Assembly (NCBI GenBank): GCA_964632795.1
Contig: CAZWEZ010000003.1
Coordinates: 28,044 to 92,043, forward strand
DNA length: 64,000 nucleotides
Reading direction: 5' to 3'
Origin: CAZWEZ01 sp964632795
GTDB taxonomy: Bacteria > Pseudomonadota > Alphaproteobacteria > Rhodospirillales > 2-02-FULL-58-16
Part shown: positions 43,752 to 52,617 of the stretch, one piece after another
Layout of the letters: every line of letters begins with the position of its first letter
How positions within the stretch are numbered: the stretch's first letter is position 1
Position numbers and translations under genes: made by a program
The notes under the pieces: model-generated
The model's input: the letters and a program-made list of their open reading frames with translations, nothing else
Databases searched by the model: none
Told to the model about the DNA's origin: nothing

Positions 43752-43813
43752 GTCATGGACATCACAATCGACGGACCCGGTATTTTATCGCCCCACACAA
43801 CGCGGTCCATGAC
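43752..43813. promoter_or_regulatory. Inverted repeat GTCATGGAC/GTCCATGAC in divergent promoter
   Basis: Perfect 9-base arms (43752-43760 and 43805-43813) are 44 bases apart, between the leftward LarA-like start (43743) and the rightward fusion start (43925). The spacing of the arm centres is close to five helical turns, compatible with a looping or dimer-of-dimers operator for both genes. Confidence 0.35.
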
Positions 43814-43924
43814 GTGCGATCTGATTCTGGCCGCCATTTTAAGACTGCATGTGATGGGCTCGCCGGACGATCCGCCTTACCATGGTCGGTATTTCAAGGG
43901 CTTGCCGCCAACGGAGGGGGCACG

Positions 43925-45502
43925 ATGAATTTCTATGCGCGTTCGGTCTCGTTCTGGAACCTCATCGACTCGACAGCGGAGCTCCGCCGGATCGGCTCCG
44001 GGTTCCTGTTCACCGAAGGCCCCATGTGGCACCCGGTGGACCACTACCTGGTCTTTTCCGACATGCCCGGCGACGTGCGCCGGCGCTGGAGCCCGGACGC
44101 CGGGGTGCGCGAGGTCAAGAGCCCGGCCAACAAGTGCAACGGCATGACCTATGACGGGGACCTCAACCTGATCGTCTGCGAGCATTCGACGTCGTCGCTG
44201 ATCCGCGAGCGGCCCGACGGCACCCGCGAAGTCCTGGCCTCGCACTTCGAGGGCAAGGAGCTGAACAGCCCCAATGACGTCTGCGTGCGCGCCGACGGTT
44301 CGATCTATTTCTCCGACCCCTGGTACGGCCGGATGCCGGTCTACGGCGTCGAGCGCGAACGCGAACTCGGCTGGCAGGGGGTGTTCCGGGTGCCGCCGGG
44401 CGGTGGCGGGCCGGAGCTGGTGGTCGAGCGCGACACCTTCGACATGCCCAACGGCCTGTGTTTCTCGCCCGACGAATCGCTGCTCTACATCAACGACACC
44501 ACCAACGCCCTGGTCCGGGTCTACGACGTCGCCGCGGACGGTTCGCTGTCCAACAACCGCCTGTTCGCCGACGGCATGGTGTCCGACGACGAACCCGGGG
44601 TGCCCGACGGCATGAAGTGCGACGCCCACGGCAACATCTGGGTGACCGCCCCCGGCGGCATCTGGGTCTTCGATCCGCGCGGCAACCACTTAGGCGTGGT
44701 CAAGGTCCCCGAACTGGTCGCCAACCTGTCGTGGGGCGGCGAGGACTGGCGAACCCTGTTCATCTGCGCCTCGACGTCGGTCTACGCCATCGAAACCCGG
44801 GTCGGCCCGCATAGCGAAGCCTACATGAGGTCGACGGGCCCGGGCTCCGGCGCCCGGAAGCGAACGTCCCAGGCGCCACAGGCCGCCCCCGGCGGGCTCC
44901 GCCTCGACGCCTCTCGCTGCGCCCTGATCGTCCAGGACCTGCAGAACGACGTGATCGGCGAAGGCGGCGCCTTCGCCGACTCGGGCGCCCCCGCCCATGC
45001 CGCGAGCCAGAACGTGGTCGAAAACGTCAAGCGCCTGGCCGCCGTCTGCCGGTCGAAGGGGATTCCGGTGATCCATGTCTGGTTCCTGGTCGAACCCGGG
45101 GCCCAAGGCTTGACCCGCAACGCGCCGCTGTTCGACGGGATCGCCGATTCGGGAGCCCTGGTCCGCGGCTCATGGGGCGGGGCGCCGGTCGACGGGCTGG
45201 AACGCCTCGACGGCGATTATGCGGTCGAGAAGATGCGGATGAGCCCCTGGGAGGGAACCCAGCTCGAGACCATCCTCAAGGCCGAGGGCCGCGACACCAT
45301 CATCGACACCGGGGCCTGGACCAACATGTCCATCGAGCACACCGCCCGCACCGCCGCCGACAAGGGCTATCGGGTGGTGGTGCCGGAGAACTGCTGTTCG
45401 ACCATGAACGCCGAATGGCACGATGCGTCGATCAACTACGCGATGGGGAACGTCGCCACCGTGACCTCGGTGGAAGAGGTCATCGCCGCCCTCGGCAAAT
45501 AA
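43925..45502 (+). CDS. SMP-30/gluconolactonase fused to isochorismatase-fold domain with Cys-to-Ser
   Basis: A 525-residue two-domain protein. Residues about 1-295 are a six-bladed SMP-30 propeller (FLFTEGPMWHP, NSPNDVCVRADGSIYFSDPW, PDGMKCDAHGNIWVTAPGG). After a linker, residues about 335-525 are a cysteine-hydrolase/isochorismatase fold with Asp in IVQDLQNDV and Lys in AVEKMRMSPW, but the nucleophile loop reads GAWTNMSIEHTAR, where amidases have Cys. A lactone or amide of a sugar or amino acid would suit both domains. The ATG at 43925 follows GGAGGGGGC. Confidence 0.83.
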   Translation: MNFYARSVSFWNLIDSTAELRRIGSGFLFTEGPMWHPVDHYLVFSDMPGDVRRRWSPDAGVREVKSPANKCNGMTYDGDLNLIVCEHSTSSLIRERPDGTREVLASHFEGKELNSPNDVCVRADGSIYFSDPWYGRMPVYGVERERELGWQGVFRVPPGGGGPELVVERDTFDMPNGLCFSPDESLLYINDTTNALVRVYDVAADGSLSNNRLFADGMVSDDEPGVPDGMKCDAHGNIWVTAPGGIWVFDPRGNHLGVVKVPELVANLSWGGEDWRTLFICASTSVYAIETRVGPHSEAYMRSTGPGSGARKRTSQAPQAAPGGLRLDASRCALIVQDLQNDVIGEGGAFADSGAPAHAASQNVVENVKRLAAVCRSKGIPVIHVWFLVEPGAQGLTRNAPLFDGIADSGALVRGSWGGAPVDGLERLDGDYAVEKMRMSPWEGTQLETILKAEGRDTIIDTGAWTNMSIEHTARTAADKGYRVVVPENCCSTMNAEWHDASINYAMGNVATVTSVEEVIAALGK

Positions 45503-45595
45503 TATCAGACGGCTTTCTTCAACTCGGTCTTGGTACGTTCTTGAACAAATCCTCCCCCCGATTTGAACCTCCATGGCATGCTGGGTCGAACCGCA

Positions 45596-45742
45596 TTCCC
45601 TGATATTTCCCTGTTATTCCCTGTTCCGAGTGACCCGTCTTAGATCTTTCGGTCACTGAAACCCGCAGGATCCCTGGCATTTTGGTGATTTGACGATGAA
45701 ATTGAATGCCAGGTTATTGAAAATTTCCCTGTATTTTCCCTG
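45596..45742. repeat. Phased TTCCCTG direct repeats in a gene-free gap
   Basis: The 435-base gap 45503-45937 has no gene. TTCCCTG occurs at 45596, 45607, 45617, 45725 and 45736, with steps of 10 to 11 bases within each group, and an inverted CAGGGAA follows at about 45749. The gap is more AT-rich than its surroundings. It resembles decayed mobile DNA, but phased sites for a DNA-binding protein are also possible. Confidence 0.5.
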
Positions 45743-45937
45743 GGTATCAGGGAAACTGCAGAGACGGGTTCGCTCCAGACTGCCTCCACCGCCACCCTTG
45801 GGTGGGCTGGCACACGAAGGCGTTTAGGCGTAGGAGTGTCTCCCGAAGTTCCGTCAGGAGCGAAGGGAGACCGCGATGTGGGACATATACGTCGGAGCTG
45901 AGGCGGGCGTCGGTCACCCTCCGTCCCCTTCGTCGTT

Positions 45938-46366
45938 CTAGAGTCCTCTATCGACCGGCAATCCAAGAAGACTACCCGCCTTCAGCATTATCTTGTCGAA
46001 GCTGTAAATCGTCTCGGCCCGATGGTTATTGGCGATCGCCAGGTGCAGGGCGTCACCAGCCCTGAGTCCGGTTTTGAAGGTTCCGAGATACTCCCTGGCG
46101 AGGGTGAAGTCGTCTGCGTTCGGCAGCAGGATGACGAAGGATTCCGCGACAATGGCCTCGAACTGCGCGCCGGCTTCCCTGGCCGCCGGGGTTTCCATGC
46201 CTCCCATGCGAACCTCGCGGGCGAGCAGCGAGGCGAATTCGACACGGGTCCAGTGGCTGACGGCCAGCTCCCCAACCGGCAGCCCAATTATAAATCGCTC
46301 GACCTCGGTGCTGGCCGCTTCCTCCAGGATGAGAGGAGCGAGAAAACTCGTATCGAAATAGAGCAT
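45938..46366 (-). CDS. PIN-domain toxin (VapC type)
   Basis: A 142-residue PIN ribonuclease. Acidic metal-binding residues are seen at MLYFDTSFLAPL (Asp), VSHWTRVEFASLL (Glu), GLRAGDALHLAIA (Asp) and TIYSFDKIML (Asp), the complete VapC quartet. Its ATG at 46366 overlaps the antitoxin stop by one base. VapC toxins cleave specific RNAs and stop translation when the labile antitoxin is lost. Lower GC than neighbours suggests a mobile module. Confidence 0.87.
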   Translation of the reverse strand: MLYFDTSFLAPLILEEAASTEVERFIIGLPVGELAVSHWTRVEFASLLAREVRMGGMETPAAREAGAQFEAIVAESFVILLPNADDFTLAREYLGTFKTGLRAGDALHLAIANNHRAETIYSFDKIMLKAGSLLGLPVDRGL

Positions 46367-46632
46367 CAAAGCCCCTCGTCCCGGGCCTCGCGCAGCAACG
46401 CCGCGCTTGGGTGGGGCCATTTCGGCATCTTCGACCGAAAATCGGCCAGTGGGCGCAAAGGTAGCTTCGGGGTCTCGACCGGGGAGATGTGTGCGACCGG
46501 GCGACCATGACGGGTGATGACCACCTCCTCGCCAGCTTCCACCTTATCCAAGAGTTCGCTCAAATGCGCCTTCGCCCGGGCCAGATTAATCGTAACCATG
46601 GCATCCTCGCTTATGGTCATAAAACTAGTCAT
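46366..46632 (-). CDS. Phd/YefM-type antitoxin
   Basis: An 88-residue protein with the Phd N-terminal DNA-binding region MVTINLARAKAHLSELLDKV and the typical GEEVVITRHGRPVAHISPV, then a C-terminal tail that should wrap the toxin. The start may be the ATG at 46599 (MVTINL), which fits the family better than 46632. The antitoxin-toxin complex usually represses its own promoter, which would lie in the 153 bases upstream (46633-46785). Confidence 0.85.
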   Translation of the reverse strand: MTSFMTISEDAMVTINLARAKAHLSELLDKVEAGEEVVITRHGRPVAHISPVETPKLPLRPLADFRSKMPKWPHPSAALLREARDEGL

Positions 46633-46785
46633 ATCATAATGTGGGGTTGCCGGTTTGGCTAGTGATTTGTTTGGAGACGCATTTGGAAAGCGATCCTGTT
46701 TTCGGATCGGCGGAAAACCGTCTATACGGGCTTTCCCGTGAATGCCCGATCATTCGTTGAAAACGAAACGGTATGGGACTTCGCC

Positions 46786-49596
46786 TCAGGGGTTCCCTGA
46801 AACTACGTATGGGATCCGCCTGATCTCCGGATTCATCGTGTTACCGTTCAGATAGAGGGCGACGATCACGGTGTAGTCGCCGGGGCCGAGTCTGCCCTTA
46901 AGGTCGATGGCGAAGGTCCTGTCCTCCAGCAGGCGGCCGCGGCCGGCCAGACGCACCTTGCCGTCGGCGGCGACCACCACATAGCGGCATTCCAGGGTCT
47001 GCCTCTTGAGGAACTCCTTGGCGGTGTCCTGCAGCGCCAGGCGGACGATCTCGTGGCTGCGCATGAACTTCTCGATGGTCTCGACCTCGGCCAAGATGCG
47101 CAGACCATCTTCGCGCGTTTCGACCTTGGCGATCGTGGCCCGGCGGGGGATGGCGAAGGAATCGTAAGACCCCACCCCCAACGGGTAGCTCATGTCCCTG
47201 AACACCTGGAGCACCGTCGCCTCGGCGGACCAGCTCTTGAGCAGATAGGGGCCGTTGGTGACCAGGAAATGGCGGTACTTTTCATGGAAGTCGGCCAGCG
47301 CCCGCCACCGCCCCCTGGCCTCCTCGGCGCCGACCATCCCCTGCAACGGCATGGGGACGAAGGCGTCGCGCCTGAAATCCTCGATCACCGCCGCCAGCCG
47401 TCCCTTGAGGTCGTCCCGGCGGACGATGTCCAGCCACGCCACGCTGCGCCGCGCCGCCTCGCCTTCGGAAAACGCGGCCCAGCCGCGCTCCACCGCCTCT
47501 TCCATCAGGGCGATGACGTGCCAGGGGAGATTGCTCCACGGCGGGGCGATGGCGGCGGCCGTCCCGAGGTCTTCCGGGGCGGCCTTGAGGTAGACGTCGA
47601 CGAGCAGCACCTGGCGGAAGTAATTGAGGTCCCCGAACCTGATCGACTTGGAGGTGTCGTCGACGCCGATCACCTTCAAACCGGCGAGCCGCTCGCGGAC
47701 CAGGGCGGTGGCCCTCTCGACGGCGCTATCGTAGCGGCCCTCTCCCTGCCCACCGCCCGAACCCCAGCGGTAGGCGAAGACGTAGGGGTAGAGGATATCG
47801 GCAATGGTGGTCCTGGTGCCGTCATGAAAGGCCGACGCCATCGCCCCGAAGCTCAGCTTGACCTTGGCTGTCTTGCCCTGCCCGATCTCCATGAGGCGGC
47901 CCGAGCCGGGCGCCGGAAGGAGGGCATCGGCGGGCACGTCGATTCCCGCAGGGGTCGCCGTCGTGGCGGCGACCGGCGCTCCCGGCGCCTTGCGGACCAG
48001 GGGCTCGGCGAGGATGGAAAGGCTGCTCACGGTGTAGACCACCATCAGGACGGTCATCGGGATCTGGCTGAGCAGGGCCGGGCGCCGCTCGCCGAGCGTC
48101 GTTACCGCCTGCACGTGGGCCAGGTAGACGGCGATGATGTGGCCGAGGACGATGGCGCTGACCGCCGTGTACCAGGCGAACTTGGCGCCGACCACGGTGA
48201 TGTCGATCCGATAGCCGGCGGTGCCCAGAAGGTCCCAGCCGACCCCAAACGGGTCCGAGGCCAGGGGGATCATGTACTGCCCCTGGATCAACAGGTAGGA
48301 GAGGTAGTGGGCGAGATGGTAGGCGATGGCGATGGGGACCAGCGACAGGGCGAAGGTGCGGACCGCCTCCGACAGCGACAGCCGCCACCCGGTGAGCACC
48401 CCCATTGCCCCGCAAGCGGCGACATAGGCGCCCAGGAAGACCCCCCAGAAGCCAATCAGCCCCGCCGTCTTGGCGGCCATCCCGGCGGCCTTTCCGGAGA
48501 CCGGGAGCGACCCCACAAGGAAGGCCTCCAGGCCCTTCCACGTCGGCGAAACCAGGAAGCCGTCGAACAGCACCGTCGACAGCGCCAGCAGCACGAAGGC
48601 CACCATCGATATCGAGATGAGCCGATCGCCGAGCAGGCCCACCGCATAGGGACGCAGGGCCCATTCCCTGTCCGACGGCGCGGCGCGGGCGAAACAGTCG
48701 GCGCAATTCACGCACTGGCCGGCGCCGTTCCGGCAGTCGAGGTCGCAGGCCTCGCAGACCTCGGGGCGGGTGACGCGGATCTCGAGCGGCGCGAACCGGG
48801 ACAGCAGCCCGAAAAACAGCGCGAACGCCTCTCCCCGCCGGAGCCACCGCTCGCGCCCGAAGAGAAACATCCCGGTCCAGGTGATCGCCGAATAGGCGAG
48901 GGCCATCCAGGCGGTGTTGGCCGGCACCGCCGGTTCGGGAAAGACCAGCTCGAGCCAGCCGAAGGCCAGCAACAGAAGAACCGCCGGCCACACTCCCAGG
49001 GCCTTCGGATAGGGCAGGCCGAGCGAAAGCCTCCGGCCCGGTCCCGACAGGCGGTACAGTGCCTCGGCCCAGGCGAAGATCGTCCGCCACGGGTTGATCA
49101 GCATCCACAGGTTGCCGACGAAGGCCGAGACATAGGCCATGCCCACCCACCACACGATCCACACCAGCGCCGGGGCGAAGTTGCGGATCGGGAGCTGGTT
49201 GCCGAACAGTCCGGCCACCACCACGACCACCAACAGCATCGCCGAGACCAGCTTCAGGGCGAACACGACAGGCGGGCGCGCCGCCAGCCGGGCGGGCGCG
49301 AAGCGGAGAAGATCGAGGCGGGGATAACGCCGCGACCACGTGATGTCGCCCAGGAAGATGGCGATGACGACGAAGGAAACCGCGACCGCGGCCGCCGCCC
49401 CGATCAGGAACAGCCCCAGCGGAACCGGCAGGTCGTAGCGCTGTCCGAAGGCATGGGCGGCAGCCGGCCCGGCGGAGACGAGAACCGCCGCCGCCGCCAG
49501 GAGCGGAACCCGCATCGACCGCCGATGGGCCGATTTCGGGGTCTCCTCAACGGGGGTAGACATCGATTCTGACCACCGGGTCATCATCGTGGGCAT
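46786..49596 (-). CDS. Giant membrane protein: degenerate polyferredoxin scaffold plus periplasmic C-terminal domain
   Basis: A 936-residue protein with a signal-like first helix (about 28-48) and about ten further membrane segments to residue 530. It aligns with the intact polyferredoxin at 59655-61274: WWVGMAYVSAFVGNLWMLINPW matches the region holding CSVCPW there, and RFAPLEIRV precedes CEACDLDCRNGAGQCVNCADC (281-301). Only this last Cys group survives. AYHLAHYLSYLL keeps the paired His. Residues about 540-936 are soluble and resemble part of an oligopeptide-binding protein (LVTNGPYLLKSWSA). Internal ATGs at 49587 and 49563 are alternative starts. Function unknown; third gene of an operon with a cupredoxin. 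Confidence 0.75.
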   Translation of the reverse strand: MPTMMTRWSESMSTPVEETPKSAHRRSMRVPLLAAAAVLVSAGPAAAHAFGQRYDLPVPLGLFLIGAAAAVAVSFVVIAIFLGDITWSRRYPRLDLLRFAPARLAARPPVVFALKLVSAMLLVVVVVAGLFGNQLPIRNFAPALVWIVWWVGMAYVSAFVGNLWMLINPWRTIFAWAEALYRLSGPGRRLSLGLPYPKALGVWPAVLLLLAFGWLELVFPEPAVPANTAWMALAYSAITWTGMFLFGRERWLRRGEAFALFFGLLSRFAPLEIRVTRPEVCEACDLDCRNGAGQCVNCADCFARAAPSDREWALRPYAVGLLGDRLISISMVAFVLLALSTVLFDGFLVSPTWKGLEAFLVGSLPVSGKAAGMAAKTAGLIGFWGVFLGAYVAACGAMGVLTGWRLSLSEAVRTFALSLVPIAIAYHLAHYLSYLLIQGQYMIPLASDPFGVGWDLLGTAGYRIDITVVGAKFAWYTAVSAIVLGHIIAVYLAHVQAVTTLGERRPALLSQIPMTVLMVVYTVSSLSILAEPLVRKAPGAPVAATTATPAGIDVPADALLPAPGSGRLMEIGQGKTAKVKLSFGAMASAFHDGTRTTIADILYPYVFAYRWGSGGGQGEGRYDSAVERATALVRERLAGLKVIGVDDTSKSIRFGDLNYFRQVLLVDVYLKAAPEDLGTAAAIAPPWSNLPWHVIALMEEAVERGWAAFSEGEAARRSVAWLDIVRRDDLKGRLAAVIEDFRRDAFVPMPLQGMVGAEEARGRWRALADFHEKYRHFLVTNGPYLLKSWSAEATVLQVFRDMSYPLGVGSYDSFAIPRRATIAKVETREDGLRILAEVETIEKFMRSHEIVRLALQDTAKEFLKRQTLECRYVVVAADGKVRLAGRGRLLEDRTFAIDLKGRLGPGDYTVIVALYLNGNTMNPEIRRIPYVVSGNP

Positions 49597-49921
49597 CTCC
49601 CTCGCCGTGGCTGAAGACCGGGTATCTGCCGGTGGCGAAGGCCTTGAAAGCGAATACGGTGGTGGTCCCGGGCGTCACCTCACCCTCGATCTCGTAGCCG
49701 TGCAGGTGGAGGGCGATCGGCGCGTCGGTGGTCCACCTGAGGACCACCGAATCGTCCTGGGTGATGCGGATCACCCGCATCTCTTCGGCGACCCTGCCGC
49801 CTTCGATCCTGAGCTCGAAGACCTTCTCGGCCGACTCCTCCGCCGCCGCCGGAGCGCCGATCCCGAAGGCCAGCGCCAATACCGACAGGCATCGGGCAAG
49901 GATCGATACCAGCCTTCTCAT
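49547..49921 (-). CDS. Exported cupredoxin-like protein
   Basis: A 124-residue protein with a signal peptide (MRRLVSILARCLSVLALAFG to PAAAEE). The mature part is one beta-sandwich domain: VIRITQDDSVVLRWTTDAP, LHLHGYEIEGEVTPGTT, and RYPVFSHGEGD. LHLHGY and the later SHG hold His residues at the cupredoxin copper positions, but no Cys or Met ligand is visible at the usual place, so a blue copper site is uncertain. It overlaps the preceding gene by 4 bases and the following one by about 50, implying translational coupling. Confidence 0.72.
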   Translation of the reverse strand: MRRLVSILARCLSVLALAFGIGAPAAAEESAEKVFELRIEGGRVAEEMRVIRITQDDSVVLRWTTDAPIALHLHGYEIEGEVTPGTTTVFAFKAFATGRYPVFSHGEGDAHDDDPVVRIDVYPR

Positions 49922-51072
49922 GGCTCCCTCGCGACGGGTTCGGGCGTCGCCGTGACGTTGCCGATCCGGTTCATGGTCCAGCCGGCGTTGTAGGGGTGGG
50001 GAAACAGCCCCGTATCGCCCAGCGCCGACCAGATCAGACGGCCCGCCTCGTCGGTGAAGCCGGCCACCGGGTTCCAGGCCGCCGTCGGCGGCGAGGCCAC
50101 CCCCAGCGCCAGCCAGCCGTTCCACGGAAAATCCTTCAGCTTGACGGTGCGCAGGAAAATCTCCGAGTTGAAGCCGTCATGGGAATCATAAGCGATGTTC
50201 TCGATGCCGTGGTTATACTCGGAACTGAAGTACTCCCGTTTCACGGTGTATCCGACAACCGTCTTGCGGCAACCGCCGGCGAGCAGGGCGACGAGTTCCC
50301 GCTCCCGGTTGATCCGCTCTTCGCGGCTCGCCAAGCCATCCCCGGCGAGGCCCCGGAAAAGCCTTTCGGCGCGGTTTTTCGCGGCCTCGTCGGGAAGCGA
50401 ATCGGCAAGCAGCAGGTAGGCGTGGAACCAACCCTTCTTGATCCACGGCGGCCCCCGCCAGCCGATCGTCCGGCGTCGCTGGGCGGCGATCAGTCGGCCG
50501 GCGTCGATCTCCTCGAGCGTGGCGTCCCAGCCGTCGCCCGGCGCCGGCCAGCGGGAGCGGACGAGCCGCTCCGCCAGCCCCCCGGCGGCCCGCACCCTGA
50601 GACGGTCGGCCCCGGCGCCGGTCCCCCCGGCGAGGCGTTCCCTGGCCGCCTCGGCGAGGTCGAAGTGGTACAGGTAGTCGTCGTGGTAACCATTGACGGG
50701 ATAGGGATGGAAGACGAAGCCCTGTCCCCCGGAGGCCAAGGCGCCGGCCACCGCGCGGGCGACGTCGCAGTCCGATTGCCCGCTCCCCGGCCCCGGCGGC
50801 TCCGGGTTGAGACGGAGCACCAGATAGGAACCGAGCGTTTCGACGAAACCGACGGTTTCGGGCGGCGGCCCCGCGAAGGCGGGTTGCCCGCCCACATAGG
50901 CCTGGATGCGGTTGTCCAGCAGCGCGCGGGCGGCGGCCGCCGGATCGAGCGGCTCGATCCGGATCTCCTGCGGGTAGAACGATGGATAGATCGGCGGTTC
51001 GTGGCCGCCACGGGCGGCGGGAACCAACGCCAACAAGGCGCCCAGGAACAGGAACACGCCGAGCTTTTTCAT
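49918..51072 (-). CDS. Exported protein of unknown function
   Basis: A 384-residue protein with a signal peptide (MKKLGVFLFLGALLALVPA to ARGG). I do not recognise a family. The mature protein is rich in aromatic and charged residues; noticeable segments are IYPSFYPQEIRIEPLDP, HPYPVNGYHDDYLYHFDLAE, two Cys (SDCDVAR and GGCRKT) that could pair, and YNHGIENIAYDSHDGFNSEIF near the end. It is first in a three-gene leftward operon with the cupredoxin-like and giant membrane proteins, so it is probably a periplasmic partner. Confidence 0.7.
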   Translation of the reverse strand: MKKLGVFLFLGALLALVPAARGGHEPPIYPSFYPQEIRIEPLDPAAAARALLDNRIQAYVGGQPAFAGPPPETVGFVETLGSYLVLRLNPEPPGPGSGQSDCDVARAVAGALASGGQGFVFHPYPVNGYHDDYLYHFDLAEAARERLAGGTGAGADRLRVRAAGGLAERLVRSRWPAPGDGWDATLEEIDAGRLIAAQRRRTIGWRGPPWIKKGWFHAYLLLADSLPDEAAKNRAERLFRGLAGDGLASREERINRERELVALLAGGCRKTVVGYTVKREYFSSEYNHGIENIAYDSHDGFNSEIFLRTVKLKDFPWNGWLALGVASPPTAAWNPVAGFTDEAGRLIWSALGDTGLFPHPYNAGWTMNRIGNVTATPEPVAREP

Positions 51073-51117
51073 CGACAGACCTGCCGCTCCCTCGTTACCC
51101 GGGGCCTGGAGGAGTCG

Positions 51118-51837
51118 TCAACCGCGGAGCGTATTCATCACCTCCTGGTTTTCGAGGGCTTCCTCCGGGGTGCCGTGGAAGATGATCTCCCCGCGGTCGA
51201 TGGCGTACATCCTGTCGGCGACCCCGGAGGCCGTGGCCAGGTTCGATTCGGCGATCAGCACCGAGATCCCCATCTCCTTGATCCTGATCACCGCGTCCCG
51301 GAAGCGGCCGATCACCACCGGGGCCAGCCCCTCGAACGCCTCGTCGAGAAGCAGCAGGGACGGCGACAGGGCCATGGCGCGGACGATCGCCACCATCTTC
51401 TTCTGGCCGCCGCTCAGGTTGATCCCTTGCCGGGAGAGAAGGTCGCGGACTTCCGGAAATACCGAATAAATCCGCTCGTCGATGTCGTCGTGGACTTTCT
51501 CCCCCCGTTTCCTCGCCGCCTCCTCGGACAGCCAGCGGCTGATCATCAGGTTCTCGTTCACCGACAACTCCGGGAAGATGCCGCAGTCCTCGGGGGAATA
51601 CCCCATGCCGAGCCTGGCCCGGACATGGGGGGGGAGGTCGGAGACATCCTGGTCGTGGAAGTTGATCGAGCCGGACTTCAAGGGAAGCAGGCCCATGATG
51701 CTTTCCATGGTGGTGGTCTTGCCGGCGCCGTTGCGCCCGACCAGGCACACCACCTCCTGGGCGCCGACGGTCAACGAAACCCCTCGCAGGATGTGGGCGG
51801 GGCCCCGGTAGGTGTTGATATCCTTCAGCTCAAGCAT
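51118..51837 (-). CDS. Liv-type ABC ATPase (LivF type)
   Basis: A 239-residue ATPase: Walker A GRNGAGKTTTMES, signature LSGGQKKMVAI, Walker B LLLLDEAFEGLAP. The H-loop position reads LIAESN, where LivF proteins usually have VEQN, so the switch His is absent as is common in this subfamily. It is the last gene of the leftward importer operon and lies 45 bases downstream of nothing else on its strand than the exported-protein gene (51072), with 23 bases separating it from LivG. Confidence 0.85.
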   Translation of the reverse strand: MLELKDINTYRGPAHILRGVSLTVGAQEVVCLVGRNGAGKTTTMESIMGLLPLKSGSINFHDQDVSDLPPHVRARLGMGYSPEDCGIFPELSVNENLMISRWLSEEAARKRGEKVHDDIDERIYSVFPEVRDLLSRQGINLSGGQKKMVAIVRAMALSPSLLLLDEAFEGLAPVVIGRFRDAVIRIKEMGISVLIAESNLATASGVADRMYAIDRGEIIFHGTPEEALENQEVMNTLRG

Positions 51838-51860
51838 GCCCGATCACCTCGTCCTCCGGG

Positions 51861-52616
51861 TCAACCTTCGAACCCCGAGCCCAGAAGATAGGTCGCCACG
51901 TCCCGGTTCACCCTGATCTCGTCGGGAGTGCCGTCGGCCAGGACCTTCCCTTCGTGCATGGCGACGATGCGGTCGGAGTATTTGAACACCACGTCCATGT
52001 CGTGTTCGATGACGACCGCGGTCACTTTGCCGCCGCGCACCACCGAGGAAATGGTGTCCATGATCACCATTTTTTCGCGGGTGCTGACCCCGCTGGTCGG
52101 CTCGTCGAGGAACAACAGCTTGGGCCTGAGCGCGTAGGCGACGGCGACGTCGAGCAGCTTGCGCTCGCCCTGGGCCAGGCCGCCGGCCGGAATGTGCTGC
52201 ATGCCCTCCAGGTTGAACAGCCGCAGCACCTCCAGGGTTTCCTCGGTGACCTCCTCGTCGTGATCGGCCAGGGACATCAGCTTCAGGGTCTTGCCCTGCC
52301 GCGAGAAGATGGTCAGGGCGACGTTGTCGAAGGTGGTAAGGTCGTCGAACAGGTTGACGATCTGGAAGCTCCGCGAGATGCCTGCCTTGACCCTTTCGTT
52401 GACGCTCAGGTAGGTGATGTCCCGGTCCTCGAACAGGATCTGCCCGGAATCGGGGGTGAGGAAGGCGCTGATCAGGTTGACCAGGGACGTCTTGCCGGCG
52501 CCGTTGGAGCCGACCAGGGACAGGAACTCGCCCTCCGAAACCTCGAAGTCGACCCCGTCGACGGCCCGGGTGTCGCCGAAATACTTCTTGAGCTCGATCG
52601 TCCGTAACAGGCTCAC
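51861..52616 (-). CDS. Liv-type ABC ATPase (LivG type)
   Basis: A 251-residue ATPase: GSNGAGKTSLVNLI (Walker A), QGERKLLDVAVA (signature variant), LLFLDEPTSGVS (Walker B) and VVIEHDMD (H-loop). It pairs with the LivF-type ATPase at 51118. It is separated from the LivM gene by one base. Confidence 0.86.
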   Translation of the reverse strand: MSLLRTIELKKYFGDTRAVDGVDFEVSEGEFLSLVGSNGAGKTSLVNLISAFLTPDSGQILFEDRDITYLSVNERVKAGISRSFQIVNLFDDLTTFDNVALTIFSRQGKTLKLMSLADHDEEVTEETLEVLRLFNLEGMQHIPAGGLAQGERKLLDVAVAYALRPKLLFLDEPTSGVSTREKMVIMDTISSVVRGGKVTAVVIEHDMDVVFKYSDRIVAMHEGKVLADGTPDEIRVNRDVATYLLGSGFEG

Positions 52617-52617
52617 C

